Assembly: GCF_030463535.1 (NCBI RefSeq)
Contig: NC_132898.1
Span: forward strand, 23,593,162 to 23,657,161
DNA length: 64,000 nt
Source of the DNA: Salminus brasiliensis
Lineage: Eukaryota > Chordata > Actinopteri > Characiformes > Bryconidae
Direction of reading: 5' to 3'
Shown piece after piece: positions 1-12,227 of this stretch. Position 1 is the stretch's first letter. The number at the start of each line of letters is the position of its first letter. Position numbers and translations under genes: made by a program. Below the pieces are notes generated by a model that saw only the letters and a list, made by a program, of their open reading frames with translations, was not told the origin of the DNA and searched no databases.

Positions 1-337
1 CACACGAGTGGCTGAAGTCTCTTATTGGATGGGTGCAGCCTGTTCTTTGGTGTTAAAGATGCTTTTAAAAAAAGCAGAGAAAAGTGCAAAACACTAGTGT
101 TGATAGACAGATTGGAGAGCCAAAAGATTGGAGAATGAAAGAGAAGAGGGGAGGAAGAAAGACAAAAAAGTAAAGGAAGAAAGTGTGAATGCTACAGTCA
201 GCAGTCTAAGAAAAAGAAAATGAGAGTGAGCAGAAGAAAACAGAAAGAGTGTGTTAATGCAGGGAGCAAAAGGAAGATCCAGAGAGAGCAAAGGATGTGC
301 ATATTTGTAAGAAGAGTGTGTGCGTGCATGTGTGTGA

Positions 338-502
338 TTATTCCTCTCCTTTCTGTGATGGTACAGAGGCCAGGACGGGCAGCAGTCTCTCGTACACTGT
401 GATACCCTTCAGAAACACTCCCTCGTTCAGGAACTCGTTGTGGTCGTGCAGGAGAATGGGGGTGCAGTTCATCGGGGAAAAGCCAATAGCAGGTAGACCA
501 GC

Positions 503-549
<47 letters not shown>

Positions 550-3500
550 CATTAGACCAAAGGAAGCTTTTGTTTCACCCTGGGGCAAATCCACCACATC
601 TCAGAAAGAGTTCCTAAATTTTTAACCCCCTGTCTTGATTTTAAGGCCTGCTACTCAGTGTCTCAGTATAATGATTCACTATCTAGTGGAAATGATTCAG
701 TAGAATAGGCAATAATAAGAAAAAACTGAAAATAACTGAAATTATTCTAATCCAAAATTAGAATAAACCGAACCCAAAATAAATCTATCTTTAATAGTAA
801 ATCTGTAAATGCTGTTTTTCACTTTCCGACATAATGTGAATCTTTGTGTCATGATAAAAGGACCAATATAAACACTCCATCAATCCATTGTAATAACTTA
901 ACTAATGTTAGGAAGGTCTTTCCATTACTTTTAAACTTGATGCTAGAGATTTTTGTGTAACAGCAATGATGTCCTCATATTCTTATTCTTGTTATTTGCC
1001 ATAACACATCCATTCAAACATAATTTTTTAATGTATTATAATGACAACAGGTAATACAGACTCTCTCTCTTTCTCCCTCACATACACATACACACTTCTG
1101 CATCTCTCTGGAATTAAAAAAAAAAAAAAGCCTCTATAAAACGTCTCATACATCCCAGTCACAGACTGGTCCAATCTGCAGACAGAAATAGAGATGTATG
1201 ACACTCTAGACTGAAGTGAGCACTGTGGTAATGAAATGAGCTCGGCTAAGGAAGATGAAATGCTGTTGAAATGCTAACAGCAGCAGCCACTCACCGCCCT
1301 GATGAAGCGGCTGTCTGTAGCAGCTGGAAAAATCTCCTTCTGCAGCGTCATGTTCCTGTCAGAGACACAGTTCAATGGTTCATCACAGCAGCAGAGTCCA
1401 TGCCACTCCATATTAGAGCGAGTCTTATACTTTCTTCACAAGTTTGTGGGTTCTGTTACTGTATGGCTCACTGTTATCAAGAAACATGGACTAAAGTACA
1501 TTAGCCAAGCTGAAAACAATTTAAACGCCACCCTGTCTTGTTGGATATACAGTGCGGCGTAAAGATCTTACACAATCAATCATTTTTCTTGGCAAGTATG
1601 CCTTTCCCTGTAAGAAGGATACAGTGTCATTGACAATGTCACACAGTATCACTGATGCAAAGCACAGAGAGCTATTTGAGTACACACATCTTGTGAAAAA
1701 TCTTCAGCCTGCTAAACGCGAGTAAGTTAAAAGCCAGGTCTTTCAGATGCTTCATATTTAAAACACTGTATAACAGAAGACAGACATTCTTCATTCTTCA
1801 GTAATTTTTTTTTATGTAACTCTGTAAATGTAATTTTTTACAATCCCTGCAGTGAAGTGGCCATTCAGCCGGAAGACCCCCCTCAACTGTGTTTTTTTTC
1901 CTATATCCAGTAATTTCAGTATATTCTTTTTTGAATCAGTAATTATACAACAATAATTACACAAAACTGTTTGTTTATTCCTAAGTTATAAGAATGAGGA
2001 AGCCTTAAACCACTGTTGGTTCTGTGCATCTTGAGAAACTACCCCTTTAACCATAAGGAGTTTGGTCTGGTGCGGTTTAAGGTGTCTGTCTCAGTCTATT
2101 TTCATTCTATTCTACTTTCTTATTTAATATTAGAAAATAGTTTGGTTTGTTAGAGGGATGGTTTCTTACATGGCTTTGCAGGTGGAACTGAAAGCATGCC
2201 ACCAGGGGTCACTGTCCTCTGTGGAGGTGGTGTTCTGGTGCATAAATTTCTGTTAATGAGAGCGAGAGGAAGGGGAAAGAAAACCAAAACAAATCACTGA
2301 CCAGTCATTAACTATAAAATACAACAGATGGTGGTTATTTGAGGTTTTTCACTGACCTGCGCAAATGTATATGTGATGCCCTCACCAGCTTCCGCACACC
2401 AGGCCTTAATCTGCTCCTCAAACTCCTGCAGAGAAACACACATACATGCCATGTTTACAGCTCTGCTGTGCAGGTTAGTGTTACCTGGTTTTGAATTTAA
2501 CTCAGGCGTGTTGGAGCAGGGAAAACAGAAGAATGGCTAGAAACCAGTACATCTAAAGAGTTGAAGCAGTTTAGTGAAATTCTCTGAGGTGAACAAATTA
2601 GCCTAAAACAGAAAAATAAAATCACCCCAGCAGTCAGTCAGTCAGTCAGTCATCCCCTCAATGTTTTTATACAAATACACACCTGTAGATTGACAGTGGG
2701 TGGAATTCTTATATCAAAGCTGACATCCATCTCAGCAGGTATTACATTGTAAGCCACGCCTCCACGCACCATTGTCATGTTAACAGTGGTGACATCACCC
2801 AGCGTGAAGCACTCAGACGTGTCCAAGCTGTAAAACGACACTCATCAGTATAAGAACAACCACATGAGGAAATGTGTTAACTGCATTAGTCTGCTCACCG
2901 CTCTTTCTCTCTGGCTCTGAAGTCCAGGAACGAGTTGATGATCCTGCGCTGCAGAACACAACAGCAAACCCAGGCAAAGATCAGTCTTCTCAACACGCTT
3001 TCCAACAAACTAAAAACTGCAGAATAATCAATTATGCTTACAGTCAAGCAATCTGCTTACTAGTAGTTCCAGATACAAGCACAGCTTTAACAGTCTCTGG
3101 TAGAAATAATGACTATATTTTCTCCCCAATGTAGTCTTTCCTAGTTCCCCCACTATCTAGAACTCCACAGACTGCATGATTGCTAGGTCCTCCTCCAAGA
3201 CATGTGAAGGTTCCCCACGTCTTTTTTGTTTGTTTGGTTTTTTTGCTGCCAACGTAACACCACTGGAGCTCAACATGCTTTGAACCTGCCATTCGAGAGT
3301 TACTTCTCTTTTTTATTTTATTTGATACATGGTTGCCTCTGCATTCCAATAGAATCTGTAAAGACGTACTCCCACCATGCCATTACTTTTGAAACAAGCA
3401 TCAGAGCGTTTGGACGGGATTGGATGGCGCTCCATCAATTCTTCTGGGGTGAGGAGGGGAGTTGGGGATAAGGTGGGTTAGTGATCATCCAACATCACCA

Positions 3501-3821
3501 ACCCCTACTCACAAACCTTTTACAGTACTCTGCGAACATCTAAGGGCGAATATGTCCTACAAGAGGCTGGATGTTGATTTGACTTTGAATTCATGGGCTG
3601 GATGACTCCAGTGCATGAGTTATGAGTCCTGGGATTTGCTGGCTCACGCTGAAGTGGCAACAAAGCCTTTAAAATGAATTAAACAGCAAACATACACACA
3701 GAGCTGTAAGGTTACCCACCAATTTTTCTGCAGCCGTGTTCTCCACAAACCTGGAGCCATGACCTGGACTGCCTGGACAGTGAACAGTGATCCCTACAGC
3801 ACACAGGGGGCAATGTGAGAG

Positions 3822-3866
<45 letters not shown>

Positions 3867-6800
3867 CAGTTCCAGTTGATCTGCGCACACACACACACAC
3901 ACTCAGATAAGTAGCTTAGAGCTGGACACTTACACCACGGGTTCCTCTCTCCATAAAACACAGTGAACGCTTCAGTGGGGTTGGCCAGACCTGTCAGAAC
4001 ACACACACACAGTGACAAAACAAGCGGAAACTGTATGTCTTGGAAAGTGAACACAGGCCAAACACAGAGCACAGCTGGACCCCTGAGTTACTGAGCTCAA
4101 CTTACAAACATTTGGCTCTTAAGAACTTAAGACAGTTCAGCAGAACACAGTTACAGGGAGAGAAGCTCAGGACTATTCTTAACCCAGCCGCTATTATACA
4201 TATTTTGCAGCGCTCAAAATAAAGATATACAATCGTATACAAGAAGTTGCAGCACCCCTGCTCAAACCTAAACATGACATTTTTCCACATTTTAGACACA
4301 GTTCCTATTTATTTTCTGCATTTAACAGATTGATATAAATACTTTTTTTGCTTTTTACCATAATCGTATACTTATTTACATTTAAAACATCAACTATGCA
4401 TCTCATTTGACCAGGGGTGCACAATCTACTACTACTACAACCACTACACAAACTACTACTGCAGTATCACTTCTTCAATTAAGTTGTACTTCAGGATATT
4501 CCAGCAGGTTTAGGGAACTGCTGCTGGTCTATGCTATTAAAGGTTTAAACTTGGCAATCTTGAATATGGAATTTCTTCTGCACATTTCAGACATCTCAAT
4601 GCAAAAGGCAACTGAGGCTGGTCAAATTAGTCTTTTTTGTTGGGCACGAGACACACAAAAATCAAATGTGTTACAAAATGACAATTCTAAAGATTCCTAA
4701 GGGTTGAAGTCAGGTGTGCTGGAGCAGACAAGACAAGACAAGACCTGGTTACAGCCTATCGAGAACTGAATGGTAATGTCCAACCAGATAAGTTAATGAG
4801 CAGCTAATTGGTTTATTTGTTTACCCTCATCCAGCGCAAAACCAACGTTGAGCTTCTGAAACTCTGGATGGTTTATAAATGTCTCCATCCCTTTATGACC
4901 TCCGACCTCCTCATCTGCAAATAAAACAGACTGGCATTTACAGACGTTGCTGGAGCGGCGCTGCAACAGAGCAAAGGGCAACATCCATTAGCTGGGATTA
5001 ACCCAAAGACACATAAACATATGAAGAGACCTACATAGCTGCTGACGTCAGAACAATCACCATTACTGCACAGTGACCTGATCTCAATGATTCAAGCTGA
5101 GCGCAGCTATTTTAGCAATGATACATGTTTACATCGCAGCAAACAGTGATTGCGAACTGGTTGGTTTAAGTAAAAAATAATAAATAAATAAATAAATAAA
5201 TAAAAAGCCCGGAGTCCCAATTCTTAATCAGAATATCGGCTAATTTGGCCACTTTAGGTTACGTACAATGAACAACAAACTTTCAACTTGGCAGTAACAT
5301 GCACTACTATTACATAAACTGTAGATAAATAGTCATACTGATATGACTGATATATTTAGTGAACAGTTATTTATGGACATACCCTCAGAAAACACAGCCT
5401 CAATGAACATGTTGAGATGACTGTTGTACCAAAGTTACAAAACACTTGTGAAACTATGTGTGTGAATCTGTGTAAAAGGTTAACTGCACAGCTTTAAAAA
5501 GTTACAAGAGGAACTAATTAACTTTTTTTTTTTTTACACAGTATCTGCCGTTACTCTTTGAATTATTAGCTAGTGAGTTCTGCAAACATTACCAAACATA
5601 TACTGATATTACCTGGGACAAAAGATAAGTGGATGGTTCGGGGAAATCGCTTCCCTGCAGCTTTTACACGACGAATGGCTTCAATATACCTGCAGAGATC
5701 AAACACAAGAACTATATATAGATAAAAAATGGAAAGCAGTGTCTCTGTGAATCCTGTAGTGATGTAGAGCTGCGCTCACTGTATAGTGACACTCTTCATG
5801 TCCTGAGTTCCTCTCCCAAAGATGTTTCCATCAGCATCCTTCACAGCAGCAAATGCATCATACTTCCAGTGTTCCTGCAGGAGAAGACCCAGAAACCACA
5901 GATCATTTAATGCTGCAGTTTTTAAGCAACAGTTAGTATTTAGTAAAATTCTGTTTTTTAAATCATTTATTATTTATCCTCAGTTTTGTATTTATTTACA
6001 TTTACATTTACTGCATTTAGCTGATGCTCTTATCCAGAGCGACTTACAAGGTTACTCGTATTACAGAGGCGGGCCAATGTAGTGTTAGGAGTCTTGCCAA
6101 AGGACTCTTAATGGTGTAGCACAGTCACCCAGACTGGGAATCGAACCCTCCATCTCCCACATGGTGCAATATCTCATTGGCAGATAGTGGTGTTATCTGT
6201 TGCGCCACACCAACCACATTTATGTAATTGCATATTTCAATTAAGCTATGATGAGCCTCGATATCACAAAGTTTCTTTGTGGGTATTTTGTACAGTCTGC
6301 AGAATACTGAAAAGGGCTTCTATAAAGGACCATCTACAAAAGGGTTTCCACCAATCCAATAAAACCTTCACTATTCATTTTAGTTATCAATCATTAATGC
6401 AGAGCTACTATGAATTATTTGGTAACAGTATAGTATGCTTTGTGGCGTTCCTCTGGGTTCTATTTTAGGATCTATGAAACCCTAAATGGTGATGTTAATT
6501 GTGAGAGTACTGCAATAATGGTGGGTGAAGAACTGAAGGGTGGACCTACGTACAGGGTTTAAGGAATTAACCAGGCAAAGAACCAGTTAAACATCCAAAC
6601 GATTCCTGAGATGTGATGTTGCACAGCCTTTATTAAAAAACCCTTTAAGCCTTACCTGATAGACAGGGACTACATCAGTGTGAGAGTTGAGGAGGACAGA
6701 CTTTAGAGCTGGATTAGTTCCCGTCCATGTCAAGATGGTCACCACTCTACCAGGACACACCTGAGGGAGAGAGGGTTTATATACTTTTTTAAAAGAATTA

Positions 6801-8093
6801 TTTACTTCTGAGATTTAATGACACATGGCAGAACTAAGAGGTAAGACATTATTTGGACAAAATTAGCCAAAATCCTCTCCTTCTCTAGTGACAAGATGTT
6901 TTTTAAGCCACGTTGATAAATGTACAGTGAACACGAGTGTGAGTGTGAGTTTTAAAAGAGATAATGAATTAAAGTGAGGGTGCTCTTGTTACACTGCTCT
7001 GCAGTCTAGGAAACGGATAATGAAGACCCTCCTGGCCTACTCATAATGAGTACCTCAATCTTCTTCATAGGCAAACCAAGCTCCTCCGAAATTCTGGCGA
7101 GGAACTTAAGAGCAGCATCTGTAATTAAACACACACGCAAACATACACACACACATACATAGCTGTGTGACCAAACAGCAACAATAAAAGAGCGGAGCAG
7201 ACAGCTGACCACACCACTGCTCAGCTCAGCTGTTTTTACCTGCACATTCAGCACATCCTCTTATTGCATCATCTCAGAAACAGTGGCACTATCTGCCCTA
7301 CACTCTAAAGGCCAACTTACACTGTTAATAAACTCAAACTAAAGTCAACCGACTGATAGTCTCTTTAAAAGAGGATGCAACAGTTCCAAAATAGATTTTT
7401 ACACACAGTACTGCACAGATATTTTAGGCACATAATCACATTATTTAAAATAATTATTTTTAAGTAACAGAATTAGAACAGATGCACAAATAAACAAGAA
7501 TAAAACAGTAAACATAAATACAGGTAAACATAAACACACAAAAAAAGAAACAAGAATTTCTCATTTTAAAGAAAGTAGTTGAGATCTTGGGAGCTAGTCT
7601 AAAGAAAGCTTGGTTCCAGGTTTCTCCTGGACGTCCCCAGCCAGCACAACAGGGACGTGTACAGCTTCACCAGCAGCAGCAGTTCTCCTGATTTACCATC
7701 ATTAAGAACTGATTTACTAAACCAGGTGCTGGATGAGAACTATACCTAATACTAGACTCTATGAGGAGAACTTTGGAGGTGTTTTAATGTACACAGTGAT
7801 GTAAAATCACGACTGTCTATGTTTTTTTAGAGCTTATTCTTATTCTATTCATATTCTTAAGTGTTTTACAGAGGAATCAAACATTTACTGCCCGGATAAG
7901 GAGCTTTTTTCAGTCCGTCTTCACAGGTGATTTTGCACAGTACTGTTTATGATGCGGTGCTTTAGTTACCGTAGTCTGGCTCTGGGTGAACAGTCTTCAG
8001 CTGGAGATATTCCCTGAACAGAGACACAGCGGGGTCTTCTTTAACACCCTGCGTGCCCCCTCCTCCACTCGGCCCGTCCTGATCTGGCAGCAT
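338..8093 (-). CDS. acy1: Aminoacylase-1, 14 coding exons
   Basis: Cytosolic zinc enzyme of the M20 peptidase family that hydrolyses N-acetyl amino acids to acetate and free amino acid. Coding exons in transcription order: 8093-7970, 7118-7054, 6760-6656, 5874-5780, 5689-5613, 4914-4825, 3990-3934, 3793-3720, 2948-2899, 2827-2683, 2425-2357, 2249-2170, 1355-1295, 502-338. All boundaries are GT-AG and phases join, giving 1257 bp or 418 aa (human 408). The N-terminus carries a glycine-rich stretch, then [10 protein letters not shown] as in the family. Zinc and catalytic residues are all present: HTD (H90, D92), D123 in RGTQDMK, E157 (general base) and E158 in PDEEVGGH, E185, and H383 in LLHDH. 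Each is offset by 10 from the human numbering. TAA stop at 338-340. The 3' splice site of the last exon follows a GT repeat. Identity is secure; the annotated start is the first ATG in the exon. No canonical AATAAA lies between the stop and the window edge. Confidence 0.96.
505..544. repeat. CA microsatellite at an acy1 splice acceptor
   Basis: About 20 CA units. On the transcribed strand it is a GT run that reaches the AG acceptor of the last acy1 exon and replaces the usual pyrimidine tract. Confidence 0.95.
3822..3862. repeat. CA microsatellite in acy1 intron
   Basis: About 20 CA units with shorter CA runs at 3887-3902 and 4000-4010. They lie upstream of acy1 exon 8 on the transcribed strand, about 28 bases from its acceptor. 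Confidence 0.9.
5990..6235 (+). repeat. Teleost interspersed repeat with GAGCGACTTAC core
   Basis: Begins in a repeated TTACATTTA stretch, followed by CTCTTATCCAGAGCGACTTACAAGG-type sequence common in fish genomes, and ends near TGCGCCACACCAACCA. Lies in acy1 intron 3. Diverged relatives are at 40.3 and 44.7 kb. The class (SINE or LINE tail) is not certain. Confidence 0.6.
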
Positions 8094-9286
8094 ACCGTCT
8101 GTGTCATGGTTAAAAAACAGGTGGATTATTAACCAGAATCCAGCAATAAAACAGAGTTATAAAGCGATGACCGGCCACTGCTGCGTCAGCAGATCCGCAT
8201 TGCATGAAGGGTTTCAGCACTTTAAAGAAGAATCTCAGAAAAGAAACACAAAATATATAATAAATAAAAACTGAAACACATCAGATTTCTCATTTGAATA
8301 CACTGCATGTTTATATGCTGCACAACCTGTTATAAAGAAACATACACTATATAACTAGTTTAGTATATATATATAAACGTTATTATACATGCATATATAT
8401 TTCTCTCATATTGGGCAGAAAATAAAAATACCTTAGGTCAGGAGCATGATCACAGGTCAAGTCCAGGATACCAAGACCAAAAGTGAGCCAAATAGCATTA
8501 AAACGCACGGTTTTGACACTTTACGCCCATTTTTGTAATATAAATTAGATTTAATAAAAATAATGAATACATTAATAAATAAACAAGCTCATTATTTAAA
8601 CCAGACAAACATTTTGCTGATCCCAAATCTTGTTTATATTCTCTGTTTGAGTATTTATTGTATTTATTTATTTATTAATGAAGATACTGAAAGCAGACTG
8701 GGTCACTCGTCATTTAAGTAATATTATTAGCCATTATTTTAGCTACACAGGTTCTAGCTATATTAGATATATTATATATTATATTATATATTATATATAG
8801 CCGATATTAAGGGGTACCTACGCTAACTACATCCAGTTGTCCCAAGTTGGTTCCTTGTTCGAACTCGTCCGTTCCACCTTAAATCTGAGCAGCAGCAGCA
8901 GCAGCAGCAGCGGAGCGCTCACAAGGCTCCTCGTTTATTAGGGTAGCTAGCGGTTTCCATTACAAGCGCGGCGCCATTTAAGGTGGACCACAAAACAACC
9001 CAAAAACAAGCCAATTTCTGACTGATTGCAGGCGGGTTTAATGGTTTTAGCAGCCGATTTATACAACAAAATACAACAAAACGCCCCTGAATCGCCGTTA
9101 ACGTCGTGATTTGGATTCAGAAGGAAATTAAATGGAAATGGGAAATCTTTTTGTTCCGGTGAGCTAAAGCTGCTTAATCTGTAGTCCAGCACGGATCCTG
9201 CCCAGCTCTGGTTTTTAAATAAATAATACAGTATTAATAAAGCTGACAGCTTCTTCAAAAGACAGAAGGAAAAGCCCGAGTCTTAC

Positions 9287-9345
9287 CTTCGTTACCTTCA
9301 ACCCAGTGTCTCAGCGATAACTTGAGACTGGCTGTTTAATAAGTG
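9287..9345 (-). other. acy1: Possible 5' noncoding exon and promoter of acy1
   Basis: The first acy1 coding exon starts just after an AG acceptor (8100-8099), five bases before its ATG, so the leader must continue upstream. The best donor is the GAAG/GTAAGA site ending at 9287. The upstream limit is a guess. The 8.87-9.35 kb stretch has more CpG and GC than its surroundings and carries a CAG trinucleotide run at about 8888-8912. Transcript data would be needed to fix the true first exon. Confidence 0.4.
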
Positions 9346-9977
9346 CCATGTCGCGGGTAGACATTACAGTCGATCGAGGTGAAGTCGATGAATCCACAAC
9401 CCCCCCCCCCCCCCAATTACCATTAACTCACCATCACACTGTTTTCAGTTCTAACAATATATATGACATATATTATATAATACTCTTTATTATATTATTT
9501 TATGATATTTTTTATATTTATTTATATTTATTAATACATTAATGAATAAACAAGCTCATTATTTAAACCTGATCCCAAATCTTGTTTATGTTTTCTGTTT
9601 GAGTTTATTTTTTTTATTAATTTATCTGTTAATATACCAACCAACCTAAACAGTGTGCCTCTATATTCTTTTGATAAGCCAGTTTTAGATTTGTGAATTG
9701 ATGCCAGAACATTGAAATATTGAATTATTTACAAAATATGATTGGTTCCTTAATAAATTCAGAGCTAAATGCTAGAGAACACACACACACACACACATTC
9801 ATACACATCTGGTTGTGCTCCGAACTTTTTAATTTAAATAAAATTATTTTAATCACAGTTTCCTTTGATAAAGGAACCATTTTTTTGCTTTGCTTGAATT
9901 AGTTATACTGAAATATTATTATGATGATTATTACCCAGCATTAGTTGAGACAAAAAATAATGTCAGAATGTGGCAGA

Positions 9978-12227
9978 ATATAAGCATTTTATTACTTTAT
10001 TTTCCATTAAATCCAAAGCACAGACATATTACTAACAGAAAAGTACTCTTTTACTGAGCATTTCAGGTCATTTTGCCAAAGACTTTCCCTGTAAAGCAGG
10101 ATAACTTCAGTCAAAAGTAAGGATTGTCCAGTATGAATATCCCTTACATCCTCTATTTCACAAGCTGGACTTTTGTATTAAATAATGTGGTTAGCTCAGA
10201 AATCTCTCTCTTTAAATGCACACCAGTTTGGCTTGATTAGTGGTAACTCGGCAGTTGTTTTAAACAAAATAAAAAAAAACAAAAAAAACAATATAATAAT
10301 AAATCCAAGGACAGACCATAGACTATACACTGTACATATGCATCTAATGGATAAAAAGCTCTTGGAACATGAATAAATAAATAAATAGCTTGTGATCGAA
10401 CAAACAAGGCTAACTAGCGTTACTGCACGGTACAGAAACCTAACAGGGAGGCAAAACGGCTGCAAAGCAAAGACTTTGCACATAGTAGCCCTACCCTGTC
10501 TGACTGACACCAGCAATGAGAAAAATATCTTCGCAGTCCTCTGACAGAACCATTCATAATACCACAGCATGTATAGCAAACATGCATTCGTCATATCCAA
10601 TGTTCAGGTGATGTTAGATTAGTGTCAAACTTGGCCTACAGAGCTACAAACCTAATGTAGCTAACAAGCAATGATGACTAAGTAAAATAACAGCAGTAGT
10701 AGCTTTTTTTTTTTTTTTTACATATTAAAACAGATCACAGTCTATTAGCGATTACACCTCCACGCAGTCTGAGAGAGCGTGAAGATGATTTAGACATGCA
10801 GTTAGCAACATGCTAATTGGTCAGCTATCCTTGGCAAATTCCTATAATTAGCTATATTAGTCATGTAGCTCCTGTGCAAAACTAAAGCACCAAACATCTC
10901 CGGGCTCATCAGTTACACTTGGGGGACAGGGGAAACTCAGTTATCCCAAGTTATCTGCTTTAAAACAGGGACAATACAAAAGCACTGGTGTTCTAAAGCA
11001 ATAGTAAATTGGCCCAACTCTTCTCCAGGAGATTCACCTTTCTGCAGAGTTTATTTCCAACCTTAATCCCATACACATGCCTTTAATATTTAGATTTGAA
11101 TGAAATGCCTCATAAGATGGTTCATCTGTGTTACATTAGGGCTGGATTTAAACTCCGCAGAAAAACAGTTCTCTAGAAATGTGAGGGGATGGTAGAAATG
11201 GCTACCAATGTATATATTCTCTAAAACTATCTCCAGGCCTAAAAACACCACAAGTGTGCTTCAGCATGTCATACAATGCTAAAACAAGGAGATAATATAT
11301 ATAATATAATATTTGAGGGGTATATAAGCACCAAGGGGTGGGGTGAGCCAAAACACTCCATTGTAGAGAAACTAATAGTCTAGACTAAACAGACTAAAGT
11401 TCAGATTTGCCACTATTTCTCCATCCTCAACATTCCATATAAAGCTCAGAAGATCCGTGAAGGTTGGCTGGTGGGTTTGGATAGTAAATAAAATGGCCAT
11501 ATTTGTGTTGTAGTCATGGCCTGGTTCCATTCCAAACCCCCAGTCTGAACGACTGTTTACGCCTCAAACACTGATTTATGATACATTATGCAGATAACTG
11601 GGTCCAATCACACAGTCACCACAGCATATTACTGTGGTCATCAACCAGTGTGGCCAGCAGGTCAATAGTGGCTTTACCTGGGACATGAGCGCTAATGACA
11701 GATGGGTCAAAGAGACTTAATTCAGCATTAATATAACCTGAACCATGGCAAAGGTTCCAGTCTTAGACAACAATATAAATGTTCTGTTATGCTGTAGCTA
11801 GACCGCATGTTTAACGATGCAAAAGAAGCCGCCCATGAGCCAGACTCAGATTATCACACTAGCAGAGCGTCCGCAATAAGCGTTGAGTACAAACAAGAGT
11901 CTGCGATGGAATTAAAGCATGAACGCAATTACAACATTCACTGTAACAGACATGGTTAGTGATTTACCGTAGACAAATTGTTTATCAAAGACATCGAACA
12001 CACTTGCCCATCAGGGAGAGCTGCAGTAAACCATTGGACGGCACCAATTTGTACAGGAGCCAAATTAGGCAAATAGAGTACAACACCGTAATCTTAACAA
12101 TGTCTATCAGGATGTTAGAAAAGACTGATGAATGAAATGAATATTAGCCAACTCTAGTCTCTCTACTCTCTCCCCTCACATTCTGCTATCTTCACTTTCA
12201 CAATTCTCACACGCTCCTGACCCCTCG
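9978..12227 (-). other. abhd14a: Candidate long 3' UTR of abhd14a
   Basis: No further coding exon was found downstream of the abhd14a stop. The first convincing AATAAA on the minus strand lies at 9996-10001, which would give a 3' UTR of about 2.2 kb. The stretch is AT-rich, without clear repeats apart from a poly-T run near 10706, and contains only chance ORFs, including one of 134 codons with no recognisable domain. An earlier polyadenylation site cannot be excluded. Confidence 0.35.

Noticed and set aside
6190-6235. tRNA-like sequence (TGTTGCGCCACACCAACCA)
   Set aside because: It sits at the end of an interspersed repeat and does not form a complete cloverleaf.
10196-10600. 134-codon open frame on the minus strand
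   Set aside because: Low-complexity, hydrophobic, AT-driven sequence in the candidate abhd14a 3' UTR; it has no domain, and its composition matches the surrounding noncoding DNA.
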